64,000 bases of DNA from Methylomonas sp. LW13 (GTDB lineage: Bacteria > Pseudomonadota > Gammaproteobacteria > Methylococcales > Methylomonadaceae): the NCBI RefSeq assembly GCF_016865255.1, contig NZ_CP033381.1, positions 2,294,001-2,358,000 of the forward strand, read 5' to 3'. How positions within the stretch are numbered: position 1 is the stretch's first letter; the number at the start of each line of letters is the position of its first letter. Shown here in pieces: positions 1 through 8,553 of this stretch. The position numbers and the translations under genes were made by a program. The notes beneath the pieces were generated by a model. It did no database searches. It was given only the letters and a program-made list of their open reading frames with translations, and had not been told where the DNA came from.

Positions 1-1
1 A

Positions 2-211
2 AGGCTGGAATATTGGCAGGACGACGAATTGGAAGAACTGGACGAAATCGAAATCACCTTACCGGAAGAAGGCCGCCATGCCGGCGACATCGTCCCCGTG
101 CATTTGTCTGTGGCAGTAACCGAAGTAGGGACTTTAGAGTTAAAAGCGGTTTCCAAACGCGATCAACAGCGCTGGAAAATTGAGTTTGATGTCAGGGCTG
201 GCGACGCTTGA
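2..211 (+). CDS. Hsp70-family protein, C-terminal fragment (cut by window edge)
   Basis: The frame is open from the left edge and stops at 209-211, giving about 69 residues. The fragment has an acidic start, a stretch reading VPVHLSVAVTEVGTLEL, and an ending close to RWKIEFDVRAGDA. In my recollection this ending is typical of the large DnaK-related Hsp70 proteins (about 900 aa, with DUF3731) of Gammaproteobacteria, whose last beta-strands read GTLEL...RWKLEFNVR. The ATPase domain is outside the window, so the call rests on the tail alone. A strong terminator follows 54 bases after the stop. Confidence 0.55.
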   Translation, partial: RLEYWQDDELEELDEIEITLPEEGRHAGDIVPVHLSVAVTEVGTLELKAVSKRDQQRWKIEFDVRAGDA

Positions 212-264
212 TATTAACAATAGCTAGCGGCTAAACCAGAGCCGAATTTCCAAGGGCTTAACTG

Positions 265-300
265 AAACCCGCTTTTTTCCCGGAAAGAAGCGGGTTTTTT
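265..300 (+). terminator. Intrinsic terminator of the Hsp70-family gene
   Basis: A perfect 10-bp stem (AAACCCGCTT at 265-274 paired with AAGCGGGTTT at 288-297) is followed by a T run ending at 300. It lies between two convergent genes. The T run favours termination of the plus-strand transcript. On the minus strand the stem is preceded by A's, so it may also help stop the OmpA-like gene. Confidence 0.85.
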
Positions 301-326
301 ATGATGGCTGGCTTGTATCTAAAGCT

Positions 327-1277
327 TTATTGTTGTTGGTAATAAGGCTGTGGATACTGCTGCTGGTATTGCTGGTTCTGTTGTGGGTAACTCTGTTGCG
401 GATAAGTTTGCTGTGGATACCCCTGTTGCTGTGGGTAACCTTGGTATTGCTGATTCTGCTGAGGGTAACTTTGCTGTTGCGGGTAACCCTGCTGATACGG
501 TTGGTTTTGCTGCGGATAACCTTGCTGCGGGTAGTTCTGCTGCGGATAACCGCCTTGTTGCTGATAAGGCTGGGTTTGCTGTTGCGGGTAGCCTTGCTGC
601 GGTTGTTGCGCAGCACCGGCGTTTTGATTGGCGTTGATCGCCAGTTCCACCCGGCGATTGATTGCCCGATTGGCATCGCTACTGTTCGGTACTTTCGGCG
701 AACTTTCGCCCATGCCCTGCTGGGAGATACGCATCCGGTTCACACCGCGTTGCGCCAAGAAGTTGGCCACGCTGGTAGCCCGTGCTTCAGATAAACGTTG
801 ATTGTCGGCATCGGAACCCACGTCATCGGTGTGGCCGGTGACGGAAATCGTCGACTCCGGGTAATTGGTCAACACTCTGGCGATGGGGTCGAGTGCGTGC
901 TGGGCTTCCGGCGTCAAGTCGGCCTTGCCGAACGCAAACGTTACATCACTGGTGCTTGGCATGTTCAAGGTCAGCTGGTTTTGCGCGGTGCGCTGGACTT
1001 CAATCCCGGTGCCTTGCAGCGACTGCTGCATCTCTTCTTGTTGTTTGTCCATGTAATAACCGACCCCGGCGCCAACCGCGGCACCGGCTAATGCGCCCAG
1101 ACCGGCGTTTTTCCAGTCGTTTCCGCCGAATAAAGTACCGGCGCCTGCTCCCACTGCCGCGCCGACACCGGCGCCCTTGCCTAGGTTGCTCATGCTGGAC
1201 TGGCCGGTATAGGGGTTAGTGGTACAGGCTGTTAACAAGCTGGTACCGATGGCGATAGCAAGTAATTTTTTAGTCAT
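327..1277 (-). CDS. OmpA-family outer-membrane lipoprotein with Q/Y/P repeat tail
   Basis: The 316-aa protein begins with a lipoprotein signal whose lipobox is LLTAC, with the lipidated Cys at about residue 18. A Gly/Ala-rich segment at about residues 30-75 resembles glycine-zipper sequences and probably associates with membrane. Residues ~105-215 form an OmpA-C/MotB-like peptidoglycan-binding domain, with the typical [21 protein letters not shown] and NRRVEL motifs. The layout matches the YiaD type of envelope-anchoring lipoprotein. The last ~95 residues are a low-complexity tail of YPQQ/YQQ units, which ordinary family members lack. The gene stands alone and converges on the Hsp70-family gene. 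Confidence 0.9.
   Translation of the reverse strand: MTKKLLAIAIGTSLLTACTTNPYTGQSSMSNLGKGAGVGAAVGAGAGTLFGGNDWKNAGLGALAGAAVGAGVGYYMDKQQEEMQQSLQGTGIEVQRTAQNQLTLNMPSTSDVTFAFGKADLTPEAQHALDPIARVLTNYPESTISVTGHTDDVGSDADNQRLSEARATSVANFLAQRGVNRMRISQQGMGESSPKVPNSSDANRAINRRVELAINANQNAGAAQQPQQGYPQQQTQPYQQQGGYPQQNYPQQGYPQQNQPYQQGYPQQQSYPQQNQQYQGYPQQQGYPQQTYPQQSYPQQNQQYQQQYPQPYYQQQ
330..617 (-). repeat. In-gene tandem YPQQ-type codon repeats
   Basis: About 288 bases encode degenerate repeats of Gln-Gly-Tyr-Pro-Gln-Gln and Gln-Gln-Tyr-Gln at the C-terminus of the OmpA-like lipoprotein. The repeats open spurious long reading frames on both strands. They resemble the composition of yeast prion domains and of glutenin-type repeats, and could vary in number by slippage or recombination. 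Confidence 0.85.
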
Positions 1278-1543
1278 TATTTTTCATCCTGGATGCTGTT
1301 CATAAATACGTTGAGTCGGGAGGCGTATAAATTCTATGGGTATTGCCAATAGAAGCCGGTCCCGGACCGCGTGGCGATTAAAACCTTAAAGGCTTAACTC
1401 GCACTTAAAATGGACCGGCAGGCGGGGGAATGGTTTCCTGAATGGCTTAGTAACCCTGCCCTATTTATCCCGGATGTGCCGCGGGCTAAGCGCATCGCAG
1501 CCCAAACGAGCGTGCCCTTCGACAGACCAAGCGCGAACGGGAT

Positions 1544-2857
1544 TTAAGGGCGGGGGCAATAAATTGATTCAGCGGCCTGTGGCGGTTGTTTTTGGCTAAG
1601 TGACTTTAGAGGTTGTTTCGCCCGCCGTTTTTGCAGCCAACGCACGACGCCGGTGATATACAACACCGGGCAAGCCAAACCCGCCAGCAACACCAAAATT
1701 CGTCCCGGCCAGCCGAAAGCGTGGCCACTATGCAAAGGCCATTGCCAATCGTAAAAGACATCGGCGTTCGAGCCGGTGCCGGAATCGTAGACTTTCAGAA
1801 TTTCGCCGCTGTATTGATCGACGGCAATATCCCGGTAGCCGACGAAGCGGCTTAATTCTGCGACGTCTCGTTTCATCACCCTAAACACATCCAGCCGGTC
1901 CTTCGGTGCGTTCAGCATCCATAGTCGGCCGGCAGGGTAGCTTTGCTGCACTATTGTTTCCACTTGCGCTAGGCTAATCGGCTGTTGTCCCGCTTTGGGT
2001 GGGGCGCTATCAATCGTTTCCGGAATGCCGTTGTACGCATTCGGGCGGGTGATAGTCGAGAACGGCTTGACTAAAACGTCTATTCGCTCCGGCTGCGTCA
2101 TATAAATACCGGAAAACAATACCGGTATTAACACGATGCCGGAATAGAAACCGACTATTTTATGCAGATCGAAGTTGAACCTGACCGATCCCGAACGGCG
2201 CTTGAAGGTCAGCGCCTGCCTAAATTTACCGGTCAGCGGCCACCAGACGATCAAGCCGGTCAATACCGATAAAATGGAAAAGGCGCCGAGAATCGAGACG
2301 ATAGTGGCGCCAGTCTTGCCCAGCAGCAAACACCAATGTAACTGCATGATGAAACTGACCAAAGGCCGGCCCCAATATCGATCTTTCGGATGCCAAAGCT
2401 GTAAACCCTTGACTTGCGCGGTATAAGGGTCGACGAAGATATAGTAGCCGTCGCCACTGTTCGTTTTACTGTCGTCCCTGACAAAATACAAAAATTTGTA
2501 AGCCACTTCGGCGTTTCGTGGGTAGTACACCTTAAAAAACAGACTATCTGGCGGTTTGGCGTTTTCCGCTGCGGCGACGATGTCGTCTAACGACCGCAAG
2601 TGTCGTTGTTCTGCGGCGGGTAAGGAAACGACGGACAACTCAGGGTTCAGTATTTCCTGCATTTCCAGATAAAACACCAGTATGCCGCCGGTCAGACCGA
2701 CGACCGCCAACAGCAATCCGGCACTCAAACCTAAATAAAGGTGAACAGCCAGCCACCTTTTACGACGGGATTTAAGCTTCGTTAACCGGCTAGCACTGGC
2801 ATTGGGTGCGGGAGGCTTTGCACTGCAGGACGTTAAATTCTCAAAAGCTGGTTTCAT
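1544..2857 (-). CDS. PepSY-associated TM protein (PiuB-like, iron-related)
   Basis: This 437-aa inner-membrane protein has four main hydrophobic segments. The first follows the motif RWLAVHLYLGLSAGLLL and the last is ILVLLAGLACPVLYITGVV, ahead of a basic tail. PepSY-like periplasmic segments lie between them. Conserved His residues (VHLYLGL, LHWCLLLG, DLHKIVGFYSG, HSGHAFGWPG) suit the family, which is often heme- or iron-linked. It lies 194 bases downstream of a ferric-siderophore-type receptor on the same strand, so a role in reducing or handling imported iron complexes is inferred. Reported family members are iron-regulated; no regulatory site was identified here. The start is uncertain, since no Shine-Dalgarno is visible before the ATG. 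Confidence 0.85.
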   Translation of the reverse strand: MKPAFENLTSCSAKPPAPNASASRLTKLKSRRKRWLAVHLYLGLSAGLLLAVVGLTGGILVFYLEMQEILNPELSVVSLPAAEQRHLRSLDDIVAAAENAKPPDSLFFKVYYPRNAEVAYKFLYFVRDDSKTNSGDGYYIFVDPYTAQVKGLQLWHPKDRYWGRPLVSFIMQLHWCLLLGKTGATIVSILGAFSILSVLTGLIVWWPLTGKFRQALTFKRRSGSVRFNFDLHKIVGFYSGIVLIPVLFSGIYMTQPERIDVLVKPFSTITRPNAYNGIPETIDSAPPKAGQQPISLAQVETIVQQSYPAGRLWMLNAPKDRLDVFRVMKRDVAELSRFVGYRDIAVDQYSGEILKVYDSGTGSNADVFYDWQWPLHSGHAFGWPGRILVLLAGLACPVLYITGVVRWLQKRRAKQPLKSLSQKQPPQAAESIYCPRP

Positions 2858-2930
2858 AACGATTTTTAAAAATGACTTCGGCTAAGGAACACAAGACGGT
2901 TTTCTGATTAAAAAGCGGTTTCAGCAATAA

Positions 2931-2961
2931 CGTCATCTTGGCTGTAACTGCCGAGATGACG
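2931..2961. other. Hairpin between receptor and PepSY genes
   Basis: CGTCATCT (2931-2938) pairs with AGATGACG (2954-2961). The 194-base gap also holds GTCGCAAA and TTTGCGAC arms at about 3007-3042. Neither has a T run, so they are more likely mRNA-processing or differential-expression structures in the receptor-PepSY transcript than terminators. A related GATGACGGAT hairpin occurs at 41184-41207. Confidence 0.4.
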
Positions 2962-3051
2962 ATACTTGACACCGCTCGCGCAACTTTATGGTCAGGAGGC
3001 GGTTCGGTCGCAAAGAACGGGAAGGACTACCGCTTTTTGCGACTTACCCGG

Positions 3052-5445
3052 TCAAAATTCAACCTTGACCGACCCCAAGAACGAACGGGGCGTACCCCAG
3101 GTCGCGCGCGTGCCGGACACTAACGCAAAACCGTCGTGGACATATTCCTTATCCAGTAAATTGGTAACATTCAGCTGTAAAGTAACGTTGGTTTTTGCCA
3201 CTTTGCGGGTATAGCTAGCCAGCAGATCCACGACGCCATAGCCATCGAAGTTGAAATCATGAAAATCGAAGGTCGCCTTCCTGTCGCTTGCCAGTTCCAG
3301 GCCAGCACCGATTTTTAAACCACGCAAGTCTGCCTGCTGAAAGTCGTATGTGGTCCAAAAAGTGGCGGTATGATCCGGAATGCCTCTCAATCGGCTGCCG
3401 ACCGGGATATTATTCGGATTGTTTTCCTTCAACACTTCGGTGTTGGTGTAAGCATAAGTGGCAATGGCATTCCATCCAGGCAGAATTTCCCCTTTGATAT
3501 CCACTTCGACGCCCCGGCTACGGGCCTCGCCGGTGGCTACGCTAAAATTTATATTGGTTAAATCGGTGGTGGGAATGTTTTGTTTGGTTAAGTCATAGTA
3601 GGCGATAGTGCTGGTTAATCTGTCGTCGAAAAATGCGGTTTTAAATCCCACTTCCCACTGTTGCGCGGTCTGCGGCGGTAAAAAGGTATTGCCTTGTCCC
3701 ATGCCATTGGTTGTGCCGAAATTCTCCACATAATTACCGTAAAGGCTCAGCCATTTTTCCGGTTGCCACAGCACACCCACCTGAGGTGTCACCGCATCGG
3801 CTCTTTGTCCGACCTGTTGAGACAACACATTGAATTGCTCGACATTTTGGTAACGAAAGCCGCCCATGACATGAACGTTATAAGGTAGTTTGATTTGATC
3901 CTGCAGATAGATGCCGTATAGGTCGGTAACGGTATGAAACGAATTGGCGGCTCGTGTTGTTAAGTTGATAGGCGGATTACCGGTATGGATGGGATTGTAG
4001 ATGTCGATGGTGCTGGCAACGGTACTGCTGTAGCCGACGGTGTTTTCGTCTTGCAGATAATAATCACCGCCAATCAGCAGCGTGTGTTGCAAGCCCCAGG
4101 TGTTGAAATGGCCGGTCAGGTTGGTGGTCGTAAAATAACTTTCGTTGCTGTAAAAATCGCTGGTCACTAAACGCCGGTTCAGCGTGCGCTGGTCGGCTTG
4201 TAAGGTAGTGGGTAACAGTGCGGTTCTAGTTCTATCCAATAAGTTGATGCCTAGTTGCTCGCTGATCTCCCAGTTGTCGTTAAATTGGTGTTTCAGATTA
4301 AAGCCGACGAATTTATTTTCGACCGGATTCGGGTTAGCTTCCATCAAATTCCGTTCGCGCGGAATTTCCACCAAGCGTGGGTTGATCCAGCTACCGTCGG
4401 CACGGGTGCCGTCTATCATTAGGGGTCTGGAATGCAGGTCGTAATCATTGTTTTCGTGGCGGTATTCCATCTCCAACAATGCCGTGGTTCGCGGGCTGAT
4501 GTTCCATTGCAGCACCGGGGCGACGAATACTTTTTCGTAGTCCACCAGCTCGCGAAACGAGCCGCTGTTTTCATAGGACACATTCATCCGGTACAACAGA
4601 TCGCGATTTTCAGTCAACGGCCCGGTCGCATCGATGCTGGTACGGTATAAATCGTAAGAACCGAATTGTTGTTGCAGCGCGTAATACGCCGTATCCAGAG
4701 GCTTTTTGGTCACGACGTTAACCATACCGCCTGGCTCGACACGCCCATATAACATCGCGGCCGGCCCTTTCAGGACCTCAATGCTTTGCACATTGGCCAT
4801 GGCTCGCGTGCCGTCCGCGCCACCAAAGGTATCTATCCGGAAACCGTTGCGGAAATAGTTGAAATTGAAAAATCCGCGAATTGTCACTTGGTCGCCCAAA
4901 CCGCCAGCGCCCTGGCCGGTGGTCACGCCGCTGACGTATTTCACCGCTTGATCGAGTTTGATGGCTTGGCGATCATCCAATACCGCCTTCGGAATAACCT
5001 GGACGTTGAGCGGGGTTTCCATGATTGGCGTATCGGTTTTGGTGGCGAAACGGGTATTGGGTACTGAGTAGTCCTTGTTATAGGGGTCGGTGAGATCGTA
5101 ACTGCGTTGTCCGGAGACGGTGACCGCCGGCAAACTGTTCACTTCTAGCGGCTTAATCGATACGGCATTATCAGCGGTGAAGGTGTAACTCAAGCTGGCG
5201 CCGCCGACCAGAATCGCTACCGCCTGCTTGGCGCTGTAAGTGCCTTGCAGCGCGGTACTGGTTTTACCGGCTAGGGTTTGCTCCGCGTAGAACAGATGCA
5301 AGCCGGTCTGCTGTTTGAGCGTTTCCAGCGCGCCGGACAGGGCTTGCGCGGGAATGTTCAACTGATAGCTTTGTTCCTGAGCCGTGGCAACCAGCGCGGT
5401 GCCGGTCAGCAGGCCGCCGACTAGCGTTCTCGAAAGTGAATACAT
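3052..5445 (-). CDS. TonB-dependent siderophore receptor with STN signalling domain (FecA type)
   Basis: This 797-aa outer-membrane receptor starts at the ATG at 5445, which has a strong GGGAGG Shine-Dalgarno 6 bases upstream. A longer in-frame extension upstream is unlikely. After a signal peptide ending near ATAQ, residues ~27-80 form a secretin/TonB short N-terminal (STN) domain (LNIPAQALSGALETLKQQTG), used to signal to a FecR/FecI pair. Then come a plug with VLKGPAAMLYGRVEPGGMVNVV and a 22-strand-type barrel ending in GSVKVEF with the terminal Phe. It lies downstream of fecR- and fecI-like genes on the same strand, forming a cell-surface signalling system. The ligand, probably a ferric siderophore, cannot be read from sequence. 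Confidence 0.92.
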   Translation of the reverse strand: MYSLSRTLVGGLLTGTALVATAQEQSYQLNIPAQALSGALETLKQQTGLHLFYAEQTLAGKTSTALQGTYSAKQAVAILVGGASLSYTFTADNAVSIKPLEVNSLPAVTVSGQRSYDLTDPYNKDYSVPNTRFATKTDTPIMETPLNVQVIPKAVLDDRQAIKLDQAVKYVSGVTTGQGAGGLGDQVTIRGFFNFNYFRNGFRIDTFGGADGTRAMANVQSIEVLKGPAAMLYGRVEPGGMVNVVTKKPLDTAYYALQQQFGSYDLYRTSIDATGPLTENRDLLYRMNVSYENSGSFRELVDYEKVFVAPVLQWNISPRTTALLEMEYRHENNDYDLHSRPLMIDGTRADGSWINPRLVEIPRERNLMEANPNPVENKFVGFNLKHQFNDNWEISEQLGINLLDRTRTALLPTTLQADQRTLNRRLVTSDFYSNESYFTTTNLTGHFNTWGLQHTLLIGGDYYLQDENTVGYSSTVASTIDIYNPIHTGNPPINLTTRAANSFHTVTDLYGIYLQDQIKLPYNVHVMGGFRYQNVEQFNVLSQQVGQRADAVTPQVGVLWQPEKWLSLYGNYVENFGTTNGMGQGNTFLPPQTAQQWEVGFKTAFFDDRLTSTIAYYDLTKQNIPTTDLTNINFSVATGEARSRGVEVDIKGEILPGWNAIATYAYTNTEVLKENNPNNIPVGSRLRGIPDHTATFWTTYDFQQADLRGLKIGAGLELASDRKATFDFHDFNFDGYGVVDLLASYTRKVAKTNVTLQLNVTNLLDKEYVHDGFALVSGTRATWGTPRSFLGSVKVEF

Positions 5446-5736
5446 TTGCCCTCCCGTGGTGTGTGATGATTTCACTACCCAGTAAGAGCGGTTTTCAAGG
5501 GCGAAGGCGCCACTTTTTTTTCGAGTGGTTAAAAATATTTTTCGGTAACGATTTCGCGCGCAGCGTAAATTCACTTATTTCCGTAAGACGTAAACCGCCG
5601 GCGGTATGCGGGAATGTTGCCATGGCCAGCGTTAGTGCCGGGGAAGCCAAGGGGGTGTGACGAACCGGCTTCCGACCTGAGCCCGCCGAGCGTCTTATGC
5701 GTATTTCGACCTGTTGCTGAACCGGCCCTCGCTTGC

Positions 5737-6714
5737 TTAGCGTTCGAATTCGATCAGTCGCTCGTTTTTTCGAACCGCCTTGATCGGCAGCGCGGCGCTG
5801 ATGGCATTGAGGGCAAGGTTTAAGTCGTTGGTGGGAAAGTCGCCGCTGACTTTAAGGTTTTGCAATTGCGGGTCGGCGACGCGGAGTTCGATGTCGTGAT
5901 AGCGGCTTAGTTGTGCCAGAACCTCGGCCAGCGCCGTCTTTTTAAATACCAGCATGCCTTCCCGCCAAGCGGCGACAGTAGTGGCGTCGAAACGGGTCGG
6001 CGCGGACGCCAGGCCGTGCGCATCGTATTTAATTTGCTGGCCCGCCAATAGATTTTGCGGGTCGGGCCGCCGCTCAGTGGCAACGGCGACTTCGCCTTCC
6101 AGAACGCTGACCGTGGCGGCGTTATTCAGCATGCACACGTTGAATTGGGTGCCTATATCGTGGATCTTGCCGTGGCCGGCGACGACGTCGAAGGGTTTGG
6201 TTTCATCGTGCGCCAAGCTGAATAACGCTTCGCCTCGATCCAGCACCGCTTCGCGGCCGCGCCAGCCGTAGCGGACTCGCACCTTACTGTTGCTGTTGAG
6301 TTCTATCGTCGAGCCATCGCGGAGCGCGATGTGTTGCCGTTGGCCTTTTAGTGTCGAGTAACAGTCGGTGTTTATCCAGTCCCAGGCTAGAGGAATGCCT
6401 ATTGCCGCAATCAGTAACGAGGCGGCTATCGACAGCCGTAGGCCGCGGCGTGCCCGGCGGCGCGCCATTTGCGCGCGGCGTAAACCGTCCCTTGCTGCCA
6501 TCAGCCGCGGGTCGGGTTGTACGTCGGCGCCGCTAAATTCCCGCCAAATCGCTTCGGCGTTTTGATAGCTCTGGCGATGGCGAGGGCTTAACGCCAGCCA
6601 ATCCTGAAACGCCCGGCGTTCGCTAGCCGAACAATCGGGCGCGCTCAGTCTGACCACCCAATGACTGGCTTGTTCGTGCAACGACGGTGAAATTGGCGGG
6701 GTGATTCGGTTCAT
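5737..6714 (-). CDS. FecR-family anti-sigma / signal transducer
   Basis: The protein is 325 aa from the ATG at 6714; an upstream TTG at 6738 is less likely. It has an N-terminal cytoplasmic DUF4880 region (ASHWVVRLSAPDCSASERRAFQDWLA), one transmembrane helix (about LSIAASLLIAAIGIPLAW), a periplasmic FecR domain (LRDGSTIELNSNSKVRV, AHDETKPFDV, GTQFNV) and a C-terminal STN-like segment (LSRYHDIELRVADPQLQNLKVSG). Family members receive the signal from the receptor's STN domain and control the partner ECF sigma factor. It sits 58 bases downstream of that sigma gene and upstream of the receptor gene. Confidence 0.92.
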   Translation of the reverse strand: MNRITPPISPSLHEQASHWVVRLSAPDCSASERRAFQDWLALSPRHRQSYQNAEAIWREFSGADVQPDPRLMAARDGLRRAQMARRRARRGLRLSIAASLLIAAIGIPLAWDWINTDCYSTLKGQRQHIALRDGSTIELNSNSKVRVRYGWRGREAVLDRGEALFSLAHDETKPFDVVAGHGKIHDIGTQFNVCMLNNAATVSVLEGEVAVATERRPDPQNLLAGQQIKYDAHGLASAPTRFDATTVAAWREGMLVFKKTALAEVLAQLSRYHDIELRVADPQLQNLKVSGDFPTNDLNLALNAISAALPIKAVRKNERLIEFER

Positions 6715-6772
6715 GGTGTTAGTGTATCGTATCCACAACCGGCTACGCTGGCCGGCGGAGAATTTGGCGGTA

Positions 6773-7285
6773 TTAATCGATGTCCTGGCTGACGGATTTG
6801 CTACAGTGGGCCAAGGCCTTGATGCAATAGCGCTCGACGGTGCGCGGCGGGATCGCGAAAGCCTTGGCGATTTCGGGATAGGTCAGACCGTCGACGCGGT
6901 GTAACAGAAACACGGTACGAACAATTTCCGGCAGGCTGTCTAGCGCTTGCATGCAAATTCGCAGGCGTTCCCGGCTTTCGGCGACGGCATCGGGTTGCGG
7001 CATCGGGCAGGCTACAGCGTCCGTTTCCGATTCTTCGTCGTTGACGAAAGGGACGATTTGCTCGCGTCTGTGTAGATCGCCGCTCAGGTTGGCGGTAATG
7101 CGATACAGGTAGGCGCGGTGATTGTCGATGGCGTCGGTGTCGCCGTGCTGCAAGAGCCTGAGATAAGCATCCTGAACCAGATCCTCGGCATGTTGGCGGC
7201 CGGCCCGTTGTTCGGCGAACACCAGCAGCTCCTTGTTGTGTCGTTGGAACAGAAAGTCCAATAGGCGAATATGGCGATTGGGCAT
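6773..7285 (-). CDS. ECF sigma factor, FecI type
   Basis: The protein is 170 aa from the ATG at 7285 (MPNRHIRLL); a TTG at 7318 would add 11 residues, and neither start has a clear Shine-Dalgarno. Region 2 is visible as RQHAEDLVQDAYLRLL and HRAYLYRITANLSGDLHRR. Region 4 is LDSLPEIVRTVFLLHRVDGLTYPEIAKAF...RTVERYCIKAL. Short FecI-like sigma factors of this kind drive transcription of their cognate receptor gene. It is first in the order sigma - fecR - receptor - PepSY, all on the minus strand. Confidence 0.92.
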   Translation of the reverse strand: MPNRHIRLLDFLFQRHNKELLVFAEQRAGRQHAEDLVQDAYLRLLQHGDTDAIDNHRAYLYRITANLSGDLHRREQIVPFVNDEESETDAVACPMPQPDAVAESRERLRICMQALDSLPEIVRTVFLLHRVDGLTYPEIAKAFAIPPRTVERYCIKALAHCSKSVSQDID

Positions 7286-7533
7286 GTCGGCGTGAAGTTC
7301 AATGGTGCGCAATGGCAAGCCGAAATCGTGCCCGATTTGCGGGCGATGCGATTATTCAAGAGCTTAAGCGGTTTGACGAGCTTGAGCATACGGCCGATTT
7401 AATTGAACTGTGTTATATGCCAACGGCAAGCATCGGGAAATCGCCGACATTTCAAGCCGAAGGGCGTATCCGCCGCCAATGCTTCGGCGGCGGTGATTTA
7501 GCAGCGGACTTTATCGGGATTTTTCTGGGCCTG

Positions 7534-7538
7534 AATAA
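7534..7538. repeat. Left target-site duplication AATAA
   Basis: AATAA abuts the left 42-bp inverted repeat and is repeated exactly at 13470-13474 beyond the right one. Five-base duplications are the hallmark of Tn3-family transposition. Confidence 0.8.
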
Positions 7539-7580
7539 GGCTATTTTTGCCCATCCCCTCGAAAAGGTAAAAATTAGCAA
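7539..7580 (+). repeat. Left terminal inverted repeat of the Tn3-family element
   Basis: The 42 bases are identical to the reverse complement of 13428-13469. A further nine bases inward match at seven positions. The repeat encodes the same read-through peptide end (FAHPLEKVKISN) in open frames at both ends, which is why unrelated reading frames appear to share a C-terminus. Confidence 0.9.
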
Positions 7581-7710
7581 TATCTAATAAGCCGGCATGC
7601 ACATGGCTTTATTTTCCACCATGTTATCTGGCATATAATCCACTCCCGCTATTACCCATTTCAACACGAGCCCTTACGTTTGCACGAGAACGCAAGCGGC
7701 AGTCAGTCTA

Positions 7711-7738
7711 TTGACAAACGTAGCCTATCGGCTACACT
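7711..7738 (+). promoter_or_regulatory. Toxin-antitoxin promoter with overlapping palindromic operator
   Basis: A consensus -35 TTGACA (7711-7716) and a -10 TACACT (7733-7738) are separated by 16 bases. GTAGCC-TATC-GGCTAC (7720-7735) is a perfect palindrome running into the -10, well placed for autorepression by the antitoxin or the toxin-antitoxin complex. The expected start point, about 7 bases after the -10, coincides with the toxin's ATG at 7745. Confidence 0.75.
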
Positions 7739-7744
7739 TAATCC

Positions 7745-8035
7745 ATGATCGATATAAAGAAAACCGATGTTTATGCCCAATGGCTGGACAATCTTCGCGA
7801 CATTCGTGCTCGCGCACGAGTTTTGGCCAGGGTCGAACGTCTGGCTGCCGGCAATCCGGGTGACGTGAAGTCCATCGGCGAAGGTGTATCTGAAATGCGC
7901 ATCGACTATGGCCCCGGCTATCGAGTGTATTTCACGCGGCGCGGCAACGAAATCGTCATTTTATTGGCCGGTGGCGATAAAAGCACGCAGACTGCCGATA
8001 TCAAAACCGCTCAAGAACTTGCTCGTAACCTGTAG
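7745..8035 (+). CDS. RelE/ParE-superfamily toxin (HI1419 / TIGR02683 type)
   Basis: This 96-aa protein matches the short 'addiction module killer' family. It starts with DVYAQWLDNLRDIRARARVLARVERLAAGNPGDVKSIG, has a core EMRIDYGPGYRVYFTRRG and ends with a strand reading EIVILLAGGDKSTQTADI. Family members are predicted ribosome-dependent mRNA interferases or related RelE-fold toxins. The toxin gene comes first and is followed after 9 bases by its antitoxin, which is the HigBA-like order. No Shine-Dalgarno precedes the ATG, which sits at the predicted transcription start, so the message may be leaderless. Confidence 0.92.
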   Translation: MIDIKKTDVYAQWLDNLRDIRARARVLARVERLAAGNPGDVKSIGEGVSEMRIDYGPGYRVYFTRRGNEIVILLAGGDKSTQTADIKTAQELARNL

Positions 8036-8044
8036 GACAACGCA

Positions 8045-8338
8045 ATGACAAAAATTATTATCAGCCGCTACGATGTGGCGGAGCACTTGAGAACCACCGA
8101 AGAAATGGCGGCCTATCTGGATGCCTGCATTGAAGAAGCCGACGGCGATGCGGCCTTCATAGCCAAAGCGCTTGGCGATATTGCCCGCGCGCGTGGCATG
8201 TCGCAGATTGCCAAAGAGACCGGACTTTCCCGCGAAAGCCTGTATCGATCCCTGGACGGCGAGCATATCCCTAGTTTCGATACGATTCTCAAGGTAACAA
8301 AGGCACTAGGCATTCATCTGCATGCCGACCCGGCCTGA
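8045..8338 (+). CDS. HTH antitoxin (HI1420 / TIGR02684 type)
   Basis: This 97-aa partner of the upstream toxin opens with ISRYDVAEHLRTTEEMAAYLDACIEEADGD, the toxin-neutralising part typical of the family. It is followed by a Cro/C1-type helix-turn-helix (GMSQIAKETGLSRESLYRSLDGEHIPSFDTILKVTKALG), expected to bind the palindrome at 7720-7735. A GACAA stretch before the ATG gives a weak ribosome site, and translation is probably coupled to the toxin. It is transposon cargo that would stabilise the element or its host replicon. Confidence 0.92.
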   Translation: MTKIIISRYDVAEHLRTTEEMAAYLDACIEEADGDAAFIAKALGDIARARGMSQIAKETGLSRESLYRSLDGEHIPSFDTILKVTKALGIHLHADPA

Positions 8339-8423
8339 TAAATTCAGCGGTACGAAAACGTACGTTAGCGGCTAATTTAATTCGCTTGCATGCTTTCTTA
8401 AGCAAACTGACGGACAACACCCG

Positions 8424-8451
8424 GCCACTCTCGTCGTCTGACGAGAGTGGC
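8424..8451. other. 12-bp perfect stem-loop downstream of the antitoxin
   Basis: GCCACTCTCGTC (8424-8435) pairs perfectly with GACGAGAGTGGC (8440-8451) around a GTCT loop. No T run follows, so it may be a Rho-assisted terminator or transposon structure. A second stem (TTAATCTTCCC at 8504-8514 with its complement at 8529-8539) lies nearer the SEL1 gene end. Together they separate two convergent units. The rest of 8339-8553 shows no gene. Confidence 0.55.
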
Positions 8452-8553
8452 TCTACCAATAATCCGGTTTAATGGCCGATTTTCTCTTGGCTAGCCTTTT
8501 CTTTTAATCTTCCCTCGGTTGTCTGCTGGGGAAGATTAAGCTAATTCAAGGTC

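Noticed and set aside
345-617. Short tandem repeats that might suggest a CRISPR array
   Set aside because: The units are in-frame coding repeats of about 9-18 bases with no spacers of uniform length, inside a clear gene.
299-794. Several open frames opposite or out of phase with the OmpA-like gene (up to 154 codons)
   Set aside because: They arise from the repetitive Gln/Tyr/Pro codons, which lack stops in other frames. Their translations are simple Val/Leu/Arg or Ala/Val repeats.
7470-7498. CCGCCGCC...GGCGGCGG hairpin as an integron attC site or terminator
   Set aside because: It lacks the attC core sites and a T run, and no integrase is nearby. It is a simple GC hairpin in the gap.
7312-7587. 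91-codon plus-strand frame before the toxin gene
   Set aside because: It has no homology I recognise and its end lies in the transposon inverted repeat, the same peptide ending seen in the PepSY stump at 13421.
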